Shown: piece after piece, positions 24,936 through 34,286 of the stretch
How the letters are laid out: the number at the start of each line of letters is the position of its first letter
How positions within the stretch are numbered: position 1 is the first letter of the stretch
Notes under the pieces: generated by a model
Database searches by the model: none
What the model saw: the letters and a program-made list of their open reading frames with translations, nothing else
Told to the model about the DNA's origin: nothing
Made by a program: the position numbers and the translations under genes
Source: Ancylostoma caninum
Lineage: Eukaryota > Nematoda > Chromadorea > Rhabditida > Ancylostomatidae
Assembly: GCA_037903475.1 (NCBI GenBank)
Contig: JBAJFG010000362.1
Span: forward strand, 1,116,001 to 1,180,000
Reading direction: 5' to 3'
Length of the DNA stretch: 64,000 nucleotides

Positions 24936-27900
24936 ATGGAGACCATCACCGACCACATTTCGGACTTCTTCTCATCGCACCTGACGGGGCCATTGTTGGC
25001 TTGGTTAGTTAAATCTTGCAACCATCCCTCGCCAAGTGTGCAAAGAGACACTCTTTCAGGTACATTTTTATCGTCCTTTGCATCCTCGTTCTAAGTCGAT
25101 GCAGAATCATCGTCGTGATTCTCTGTTGGACTCCACTCGTTCTAACTGTACTCTTCGCTATATTGAGAAATGACATCGACCGAGGCTTAAATGTTCGTTT
25201 TCCTTTGGAGTGTTTTATATTCTCGACAGTCAGCTGCATTCCACTTACCATAGTTATATAGTATATACGATTAGAACGTCATTGAAGAATTTGTTAGTAA
25301 GTGATCAATCAATGGTAGAAACGGAGTGATGTGCGTAAGATGACAAATTAAGGGCATTAGGTGCCTTAAAGAAACCTTATAACTCTACTTAATCACCAAC
25401 ACTTTTGATTGATCCATTTCTGTGGGTTAGGGGAACTTTGTATTTGGAATGTTTGGAACCTTGTGCTGTTCAACTTCCGAGGCGTTTCTAACAAGGTCAC
25501 TAATCCTGAGTCTCTTTCTCCTCCAGCGGTTGCATTTTATGCATTGATGCTTCCCCCCAATCTTCTCCTTGCATCTCTTTCGCATCAGTTTGGTTCCCGC
25601 TTCTTTCGCTCCATTGGAGCCAGTGGCGAACGTGGGCGACTGTGTCCCTAGCAGACACTCCATGGCGATCCCTGCTGACCGCTTCCGGAAGTACTGAGCT
25701 CCATTCCCATCTCGGGAAATGGCCAAGTCAAGCACCTGTAGTGCTTCACTCAACATCTTCGCGCCTATCAGGCTATTTTGGCGTCAATTACGTACATGAG
25801 ATGGCGCTGAGCTCCGTTTAGCACAGAGTAGTATAGAGAACGTAAATGATGCAAACGAAGGAAGGAACTCATGAAAAAAAAGCAAAGGAGATGTGAGAAT
25901 GGACGGCCGATGACGCTTACGAAATGACGTGTGAAAATGAGAGAACGAGAGTTCTAAAGCAGATTCCAGAAAGACAAAGATTATGAGCGGTAGGTCCAGT
26001 GCCTTCACCAAACTTTATTCAAAAAATCTATATAATGTGCGCGCTTATATCTCGGCTGTGCCGATCACACAAGGTGATATGAGAAGAAACATTCTCGACC
26101 TTGCACAAAATAGCAACAAAGGAAACTTTCTCTGTCTGCCATGTTCGACAGATATTGTCACTGAGAATCAAAAGCCAGTGGAGCCTCGTGGTGCTGAATT
26201 ACTTCGACGCTCCTTTCTGGGAAATCATATATAGCTGAATGCTCTCCGTATCCGCGGCAGTGAAAGCACATCGTCATATAATTTCTGCAGTGCGTTCCGC
26301 ACATACAGTTCCAAACATGAATCGCACTTGGATCCTTGGATCAGAACTTCTCTTTGCTGCTCAACTCTCATAACAGTCGTGCAGGAGACCAAGCACTGGG
26401 CTCCTGTGGCCTCAAAAAACGCGCATTTCATATTGCTCTCCTCACTCTTTCTGAAGGTTTCTCTGTAGAACCTCTTCTGTACCTCACGAGTGGAGTGGTG
26501 GAGCAGCTGCACTAGGATCAACTCGAAGTCATGAAGCGTTTGACGAGCGTGATTCATTTCGCTCTAAATTCTGCGTGCAGCTGCATTGTTCGACACTTCG
26601 TCTATGGCGCAGATTCGCTTTCAACTATTGGCACACGCTCATCCTCTTCTATTGACGCGAATTCCTCTAGCCAATCTTTAACTTTAACGGCTTAATTCTC
26701 TGCGCCAAACGGAGATTCAAACCCGTCCAAGAAGCGACTTCGTCCTGTGGGTGATCGTCAGGCCCAGCAATGAGTCACACAATGAGTTGCACAATCCTGT
26801 CCGACATCTCATTTGCCAACTGAACATTATACATTAGTATTTGAAAAGAAAATTTTCGAAGTAATATTCGAATAATTCGAAATTTTCGTTATTCGAGTAT
26901 TCGAGTAGTTCAAAAAGTCGAAATTTTCGATTATTCGACTACTCGAATCATTCGAAAAGTTAAAATATTCAACCATTCAAATATTCAAAAAGTCGAAATA
27001 TTAAATTATTCGAACATTTGAGTTATTCTTAAAGTTGAAACATTCTAGCATGTCATGTCCGTTCGATCGAGGTGACTCCGCGAGAGATTAGAGATTCTTT
27101 AAAGATTGGCATTCTTGCTATTTCAGAGCTCTGGCCATTTTACGCAGGTAATTTGAGCCTGAATTCTTGGGAAACTACCTAAATTTCCAGAGATGAGATT
27201 CACTTTGAATTTCAAGTAAAGACAAACAGCCGCACGAAAACAAACACAAATACTTGACAGAACGTGAACAGTGAAGAAAAGTGCTGATTTACGAAGAGCG
27301 GTCATGAGCAACTCCAGCAACACCCTGGCCTCATAACCATAGATTTGTAATATGCGCTGAAAAAATTCAAAAAAAATTACAAATATACTCTCTTACGTGA
27401 ACAAGCGTATGTATATCACATCAGCGGACAAAGGTGCATGTCCAAACCAGAACTTTAAATGTAACAGACATTACGGGAGATAAATCGTCATGCATTCTTT
27501 ATACAGAGGTCGAATTACTTTCATGGATTTTCTATTGGTGGTAATATAGCAGAAACGAAAGACGCACCTGAAAACAGTATGGCAGCGCTAGAACTGGTAT
27601 GTAGTTTTTGTATTTGCAAAATATCACTATTTGCCTAGAGTAGACCTTCACAGGCATTGAAAGGTTCAAAGTACGTTCTGTTCGATGTTCAATTAGCTAA
27701 CGATGGGGCAGCTGTGGTTATCAAAGACTCAACAACTGGAAGAACTACGGAGAAGGACATGAATGTGGCTCAGACGTCTTCCGCAGAACTTGCAAAACTG
27801 AATTTCAAGGGCGGAGGGTAAGTTCATAGAGGCACTGGTCTTTCATAAATGACATGGAAAATTTTCTTGCAGTGGAACTGTTCCTTTGCTCAAAGATATG

Positions 27901-30900
27901 ATGGATGAATGTAGAAAAAAGGGAGCAAAAGTTGTTCTACAAGTGCAGGAGAACTCGCAGGCGGTCTGTTTTTCAATAGTAATTAACAAATATTGAAATT
28001 TGTGCTCCTACCTTTCTATACAATGCGTGCCAACATGTTGCACTGGCGGTTCTTTTACCTCGAGCTTATTTTATTAAGCTTATTTTGTCGCCAGCGTTTG
28101 TCCCCCTCCACCCCCCCCTCTCCAAAGGCTGTGATTCGGGAAAGGTGAACGGATTCGCATTCCTCTAACCTAGGATGGCACCTCAATCTGGGCGCAGGGC
28201 TGTGTTCCCACTGTGGACTGGGTAAATGGATGCTTACCCAAGCTCATCCAACGAACGCGTATATACGCTCCGCGGCTGTGCTTGGAAAACGCTGCCGTCT
28301 CGCGGCCAGATCCACGCCGCATTCACACGCACGCATCTCGCCTGACCGATTATTGCGCTGGGCCACGATTTTACCCGGGCCATAGCCAGCCTGACGAGTC
28401 TCGCAGAGCTCGCCAAGCCTAAACCGAAGCGAAAACACGACCGTTATCCAGTTATCAGAGGTTATAATGCTCAGGCATGAAATGGCGCGAGATTTGAGAT
28501 AGCTTTATTTACGGTCGTGTTTGTTACGACACAGCTACAGTATTTAACTCTTCAACTCTCTAGCGAAATCATACATAAGTTATGCTAGTTAGGAAAGGGT
28601 TTCCTTTTTTATATTTTTGTTGTTTCTTTTTCCTTATTTTACTACCTAACAACTAATTTCGGGAAAAGTTTAAGCATTATAACAACATTGTGGATCTTGC
28701 TCTACTTTCTAATTTAAATGCTAGTCCTACACTATCCTGGAAAATCGTGAAAACAAAGCAAATTAATGAGCAAAACGGTTACCAAGCGACAGACAGTGGG
28801 CTGTAGAAGCAAAAAAGAGTGCATCAAATGCTGGAACAAGTAAGAAAAAATCCTGCAGATTTCAAAAACGTTGTGAGAGATCTTTGAAAGTTACACCCAC
28901 AGAAGTTTCCATGCCAAAGGTTTTGAGCATTTCGAAATTCGAGATACTGTGAAAGAACCCCTTGTGGTAGATATTGTGACATTTACAGCATACACATTAG
29001 GAGTTTCGGGCAAATTCGCCTATACATATAGCTGCTTGCGTCAGAATTTGAGGAAAATTTCCTCGCTCTTTGGAAATGAAACTCACTCTTCAGTTGACGA
29101 CTAACGACATTTTACTGTCCAATAAATTCAGACGTTTCTTCCATTGATTTTTGGAAGGCGAGCCATTGTTAGCCGAGAAAATTTCTTCACTTTACAGCTG
29201 TTAACGGAGATCAGCGATTATGTGAGGAAATACGATCTTTACTCCTCAGTGGTGGTGACCAGCTACACGGCTACGGTGCCGTTCTTCATGAAGCGACACG
29301 ACCCAAAAATGCTTACAGGCCTGATTTTTCTACATGGAGTTTCTATGGCTCTCACTATCGCTTTTCTATTTGACTTCTTTTTATTCATTCCGATAGCTTA
29401 TAGGATATCGAAGTCGGATTTTCAGCGTTGAATGTCACAGCATAAATCGCCTTGAAGCTCACAAGCCCTCAAAGCTCCGTTGAAAATCCGACGTGGATTT
29501 TGTAACAACCTGATATTTTCATCTCAGATGTGATTCTAGGGCTATCCTATAATCGATTTGGCACAATGGCTGATTTCATACGTAGTCATCCTGGTAGTCT
29601 CTTTTACAAATTCCTCGCTCAAATTATCGACGACTCCATGCAATTCCGTGAGTGATCATCAACATCTCCATTGCTGTCTACACGTTGGAAGACATTGCCA
29701 TGCTACACATCGATTAAGTGGTCGGGACCTTCTTGCTACCGAGATTTGTTGGAAGCGATGTAATCTTCCTGGGCCAAAATGACGTCAGCGTGTGAGTATT
29801 TCAGTCTCGGTTGCCACCTTGATAGCAGTCAAATGCTCTTGTAACCCACCCCTCTAACAAAATGTAGTTAATGGAGTCAGGTTAACCATGAGATTTGCTG
29901 AAAACATAGAGCGTATACAAACGCGTAAACAGACCATGTTGTACCGTTACTAACAGCATCTTAACCCACAGGAATTAACCGTTACCCGTCCGAGCAGTTG
30001 CACTATTTTGTGAGCTACTCAGCTGTTCTGAATTCCTAGGTTGTGGTCAGGTTCCAATTTTTTGAAACAATGGAACGAATCAAGCCATTAATAAGTGGAG
30101 GAAGGGGGTTGGGTATTATTGTACGAGATGTTGGAACAAGTTTTTCATATACCCCAAACCTTGGAAATCCAGCTGCTTCCTATAGCGGGTTGGGTATTAT
30201 CGAACGAGATGTTGGAACAAGTCTTTCATATATCCCAAACCTTGGAAATCCAGCTGCTTCCTATAGCGGGTTGGGTATTATTGTACGAGATGTTGGAGCA
30301 AGTCCCTCATATATCCCAAACCTTGAAACTCCAGCTGTTTCCCATAGCAAAGTACCTTTTTACGTACCCATTTTTGAAGGGTAACCGGTACCAGTAGGCT
30401 GAGGATGGCAGTCACGGGAGTTTTGGTCACAAATGTTCTGCCGGGTTCATGATCCACGAGATTTAAGGACGGCTCTGCAACAAAAACCAGCGTTAAAACG
30501 CCCTACTGCTACAGAATCGTTGGACTAGTACAAAAAACTGTAAACAACCAAGTCTCCATGAACAGGTGTCCCGACCTGTAAACAGCGCAGCAAAACTTTT
30601 TTTTGGAGAAATCTCGGCCATAACCATATCCAACGCTCTCGAACATCTCTGAATATGTGAAAATCTCGGACGCGAAATTTTCCGGAAGCGGTTTCTTCAA
30701 TATATAAAGCGTACGCGTCTCTCAATGTCAAAATCCCACAACAACCACATATGATTTGTGAAAAGGCATAGGTCAACGCCTCTAACGGTTTAAAACCAAG
30801 AAAAAGAAGCATAAGGTTGATTTCGGGCTTCCACGTACTATGGAGCTGCTCAACAGGATTCCACCTCCTGGTGAAAACCATGAAGACGACTTCTGATGCG

Positions 30901-31307
30901 GAATCCATTTTTATTCCTCGCTTACTTTCTCATCAACTTTTCAGAAACTTTGTGAAAGAAGCCAAGTCCAGGAAGATGATGGTTGTAGCGTTAGATGCGG
31001 ACAGCAAGACAGCACAGGAGTGGTTACGCGATGTTGCTGAGGTATTTGGTTTCTTTTCAAATGCTCAAGCTGTATAAAATTTCGCCTTGTGAGCCAGGCA
31101 TAAGTCAATAAAGGAAGGAATTTCTTCGATATCAGTTATTGTTGTACGCTAGTAGGCGAATGTCTTTATGTGGATGTTTTTTTTTCGCAACTGCTTTGAT
31201 CAACTGCTACATAAGTGTTGGACTTTCTTTTTCAGATTCCCTACTTCACAAGAAACTTGAAAGACATGAGTGGTGCCAGATACACTGGGCATGGAGAGCA
31301 AAATTAA
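24936..31307 (+). CDS. Catalytically dead GDPD paralogue (pseudoenzyme), GDPD-B
   Basis: Ten exons join in phase to 342 aa: 24936-25003, 25060-25192, 27507-27596, 27654-27817, 27873-27963, 29198-29318, 29528-29647, 29719-29791, 30945-31041, 31236-31307. Residues 23-60 carry two hydrophobic helices, as in GDPD-A. Exon phases match GDPD-A throughout, and three exons have equal lengths (90, 121 and 73 nt). The fold signature APENS (87-91), FDV (107-109), DST and FLLPRFVG are kept. The catalytic HRG is N-I-A (80-82), metal ligand Glu is Leu106, catalytic His is Lys121, FDVK has become LQVQ (174-177) and the WTVN Trp is Leu303. The frame is intact, with no internal stops, so it appears maintained, probably as a non-catalytic lipid-binding or regulatory protein (inference). 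One intron (after 29318) would use a GC donor. A small extra 56-bp intron splits the first TM exon. A poly-A signal follows the stop at once. Confidence 0.88.
25193..27506 (+). other. Intron 2 of GDPD-B
   Basis: A 2.3-kb intron with a weak donor (AAT|GTTCGT) and acceptor TATACAG. Minus-strand open frames at 25427-25756, 25784-26011 and 26225-26557 have protein-like patches (the last contains several Cys, and a frame-shifted continuation lies upstream). They show breaks and no motif I can name, so they are probably remains of a repeat-encoded protein. The TTCGAA-rich block at 26836-27040 is listed separately. Confidence 0.5.
26836..27040. repeat. ATTCGAAT/TTTTCGA low-complexity block
   Basis: About 200 bp of repeated ATTCGAA, TTCGAAAAT and AAAAGTCGAAAT words in both orientations. 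The words are close to self-complementary, so many short hairpins are possible. It lies in intron 2 of GDPD-B. Confidence 0.7.
28213..28437. repeat. GC-rich dispersed repeat
   Basis: This GC-rich block in intron 5 of GDPD-B is open in several frames on both strands. Its plus-strand translation (GPRFYPGHSQPDESRRAR) resembles the minus-strand translation of 17530-17600 (KPQFQPGLTWPDKSHRG), which suggests two diverged copies of one repeat family in opposite orientations. Confidence 0.4.
30106..30348. repeat. 81-bp minisatellite, three copies
   Basis: Three tandem copies of an 81-bp unit start at 30106, 30187 and 30268, each beginning GGGTTGGGTATTAT. Copies 1 and 2 are nearly identical and copy 3 is more diverged. 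Because 81 is a multiple of three, two frames stay open across the array, giving 27-residue protein repeats. It lies in intron 8 of GDPD-B. Confidence 0.9.
30525..30908 (-). CDS. Unrecognised antisense ORF in a GDPD-B intron (127 aa)
   Basis: An uninterrupted minus-strand frame from an ATG at 30908 contains a hydrophobic segment (EINLMLLFLGFKPLEALTYA, then FSQIICGCCGILTL), followed by a charged stretch (LRDAYALYIEETASGKFRV, RDVRERW). Its composition and codon use look protein-like, and the hydrophobic part could form one or two membrane helices. It ends just short of GDPD-B exon 9 (30945). No family is recognised and no flanking exons are clear. Confidence 0.27.
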   Translation of the reverse strand: MDSASEVVFMVFTRRWNPVEQLHSTWKPEINLMLLFLGFKPLEALTYAFSQIICGCCGILTLRDAYALYIEETASGKFRVRDFHIFRDVRERWIWLWPRFLQKKVLLRCLQVGTPVHGDLVVYSFLY

Positions 31308-31309
31308 TG

Positions 31310-31315
31310 AATAAA
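31310..31315 (+). other. Poly-A signal of GDPD-B
   Basis: AATAAA lies 2 nt after the GDPD-B stop codon, which would give a very short 3' UTR. Confidence 0.6.
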
Positions 31316-31655
31316 AGTTGTGAATGTCAGTGTGTTTCTCTACCCTGCATTCGCTACATTTTCGAAGCCCCGATTGCTGAATTTTGCGACGTCGTGGTGA
31401 TTTCCAATCTCGCCGAAGGGCACCGCCAGAAGCGCAAATGTTTGCGCGGGAATGGAGCGTAATTCATTCAATTAAGTTCTCGACGCCGAAATGTCGCCGT
31501 TATTTGGAGGGAGTGCTTCCTTATTTAGGCTTCAGATGAAATCGTTTCTGCCGAAGCTTTAGGTGTTTGCGTTCTCTTCTTGACTTGCATCTGATTCTTT
31601 TTCGATGGCTGACGAGAAAATTGGGAACGAACTAGTGTGAGGCTCTATGAAGAAG

Positions 31656-31875
31656 GCAAATAGACAATATTCATGTTAAGATATTGTGCTGAAATGTAAC
31701 TGGCGGTCAGTATAGTTGACGGGACTTTTGATAAATAAGCTGATATAAGAAAGCCATCCTATGGAGCAAATAGACAATATTCATGTTAAGATATTGTGCT
31801 GAAATGTAACTGGCGGTCAGTATAGTTGACGGGACTTTTGATAAATAAGCTGATATAAGAAAGCCATCCTATGGA
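31656..31875. repeat. Perfect 110-bp tandem duplication
   Basis: The block starting GCAAATAGACAATATTC at 31656 is repeated at 31766 with no differences that I can see over 110 bp. It lies just downstream of GDPD-B and is non-coding. Confidence 0.95.
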
Positions 31876-32408
31876 GCTGGTCCACGTTCGCTGTCTTAGT
31901 TTCTATGTACATATACCTGTCACTTCATCTGGCTCCTCCGACTCCTCTCTACGTAGTTCACAATTGTTCTAGTAAATGCTCATCATTCATTGTTCCCACA
32001 ATTTCAAAAATCTTGGAAACTTCCCTGGGACTGCTGATGAAACGCAAGGCATCAAAGAAGCCGCACAACTGGTCTAGTTCTTAGCCCTGAAATCGAAATG
32101 TTGAAATTCATATATAAACAGTTATAAAATTCATATATAATTCATATATAATTCATATATAAACAGTTTACACCATTCTTAGTGAGAATATATCTCTCGC
32201 TCTGATCTTTTTCGCTGTTGAAGGTTTTTGGACTTCATAGTTTCATGCAACTGCATGAAACTCTCCTCTTATTCATAATCTGTTGGTGTATTTGTTCTTC
32301 CTCAGACATTCCACGGATTGGAGCCGAACCGACTCCGCCCACTCTTGTCAATAGCAACGTAATAGCAACGGCCGTTGCCGCAGCAACGGTGGGTGCTATT
32401 GCGTTGCT

Positions 32409-32524
32409 GCTAGCAACCGACGGTTGCTATTGAGTTGCTATTCGGGCCACATATGGCGGCCATGTTCACTGACGGTTGCTATTGAGGCCCGAATAGCAAC
32501 TCAATAGCAACCGTCGGTTGCTAG
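32409..32524. repeat. Long hairpin in the left subterminal repeats
   Basis: CTAGCAACCGACGGTTGCTA and the bases after it, up to about 32447, recur inverted from about 32486 to 32524. This gives arms of about 39 bp with almost perfect pairing and a loop of roughly 38 bp. Confidence 0.8.
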
Positions 32525-33421
32525 CAAGTCTTTCTCATTCTCCACTCGTCATTGCCAGCAAGTCTCATTCTCAAGTCGTCTCTCGCCGAGTGCGGTCGAT
32601 ATCCTTTTTGTCTGATCACCTTGTTTTTGTCTGATGTCTGATTAGGTGAAACTGCATAGAGTGACTTCTGGTGAGGGTGTATCCTCTCAGGTCCCCTCAA
32701 GCGCTTCCTTGTTCCTTTTTAGGGGAGGGGTTCTGAAGAGAAATAATATTCCTTGAGAGGACTTTTAACCTCAAAAACTACTATTTCTATCTTGAAAACT
32801 TAGCATTACATCATCAACGAGATGTTTATAGCCTAGAAAATATTACACTTCTCTAAAATGGCAGCTGATGAAGTGTGCAACAAAAGTATGGTCTGTTAGT
32901 TCACAGAGAGCGCCTGATCCGACTTTGTCTGCAATTACGACTTTCCCGCAGAATGCGTTTGGAAGTATATTTTAGCGGATGGCAGTATGGAAAAATCAGA
33001 ATGGAAGGGATTACATCATATGCACTTCCAAAAGTGCAAAAATTAGACCAGTTAGCCAAAAAGTGACGAAGTCGTAACTGCGACCAAAATCGGTCTCACG
33101 CCCTCTGTGAGCTAATAAATTACTGTAGTGCAGTAGTGCGAGTTGCATGAGAATGAAGAATTGCGGTCGACAACGCAGTAATAAGTGCAAGTAAGAGAGG
33201 TGCCGCACGTAAATTAAAAGGGTGGTGACTTTACGCGTTGGCTGGTCCTGCGGCGCGTGAGCGGAGTTGGACGAGTTTTCCCCGCAGCCTTTACTTCATT
33301 GTAGGTTTAACGGCAAGTCTTATTCACCTGGCCCTGTAGATAACATAAAAGGGCTAGTTCTGCCCCAAATTTTGAGAAGTATTTCGCCTAACTTCACAAA
33401 GAGTCAGGGAGGGGTTATTTG

Positions 33422-33866
33422 GGCACTATTCCACTTATTCTGCCCGAAAATCTTAAGACCAAAAAATTCTTTGAAACTTTGTCTTAGGGGGGGGGGGTAT
33501 TTGGCATGCCGGCCACGAATATCACACTCATTTCGTGCCGTAACCCTACTTGGTTAGGGTGAGGTAAGGTTAGGGTAAGTAGGATAGAATTTGCAGTCCA
33601 TAGGAAAGCTTCAAATTGCTTTCAACTAGCAAAGTCAATGTGATATTCCTGATCAGCAAATCAAATAACCCCTCTAGACAAAAATTCAGATAATTCTGCG
33701 AGATACTTTACTAACCCTAACCTTACCTAACCCTAACCAAATAGGGTTACGGCACGAAATGAGTGTGATATTCGTGGCCGCCATGCCAAATACCCCCACC
33801 CTAAGACAAAGCTTCAGAGAATTTTTTGGTCTTAAGATTTTCGGGCAGAATAAGTGGAATAGTGCC
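33422..33866. mobile_element. Foldback element nested in the composite element
   Basis: About 155-160-bp inverted arms (33422-33580 and 33709-33866) match with only a few differences over the whole arm; both begin GGCACTATTCCACTTATTCT. They contain CCCTAACC/GGTTAGGG words, a poly-G/poly-C tract in the left arm and a loop of about 130 bp. The transcript would form a long double-stranded hairpin. Confidence 0.8.
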
Positions 33867-34054
33867 GTTATTTGAAGTGCTGTACACGAATATCGTATCC
33901 GTTTTGCACCGCACCCCCCCCCCCCCTCCCTTCTGCAAGGTCACGGTGGGTGTACTGCAAGACATGGAAAGAAAATACCGATTTCGAGCAGAAAGGAGGC
34001 GGCATGCAAAATGATGTCGACATACGTTATTAGCGTTGATATAAACAAGTCAGC

Positions 34055-34195
34055 AGCAGAATAGCAACCGAATAGCAACTGAGTGGCAACTGAATAGCAA
34101 CCGAATAGCAACCGAACAGCAACCGAATAGCAACCGAATGGCACCCGTGGTAGCCCGAATAGCACCCATGGTAGCCCGAATAGCACCGTATGGCG
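34055..34195. repeat. GAATAGCAACC tandem array
   Basis: About a dozen imperfect copies of an 11-12-bp unit (GAATAGCAACC, with variants such as GAATAGCACCC) run toward the right end of the composite element. Reverse-complement copies (GGTTGCTATT) lie at 32385-32525. Confidence 0.85.
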
Positions 34196-34286
34196 CCCGA
34201 GCCCCGCCCATTTTACGGATTGGAGCCGAGGTGACATGCGGCTCCAATCCCTATCGGGTTCGGCTCCAATCCGGCGAATGTCTGAG

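Larger units (their letters stand above)
32301..34286. mobile_element. Composite foldback element of about 2 kb
   Basis: The left end (CTCAGACATTCCACGGATTG, continuing GAGCCGAACC) is mirrored at the right end, where GGTTCGGCTCCAATCCGGCG is followed by AATGTCTGAG ending at 34286. The terminal inverted repeats are about 30 bp. Inside each end lie arrays of GAATAGCAACC and its complement (about 32340-32525 and 34055-34195). A separate foldback sits in the middle (33422-33866). There is no transposase ORF, so this is a non-autonomous element with subterminal repeats. No clear target duplication is visible. Confidence 0.6.

Noticed and set aside
22978..24936. GDPD-A and GDPD-B as an operon
   Set aside because: The 2-kb gap is far larger than the usual 100-400 bp between operon genes, and GDPD-A has its own poly-A signal.
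33550..33740. CCCTAACC/GGTTAGGG words that look telomeric
   Set aside because: Nematode telomeres are TTAGGC repeats. Here the words belong to the two arms of a foldback and are not in a tandem array.
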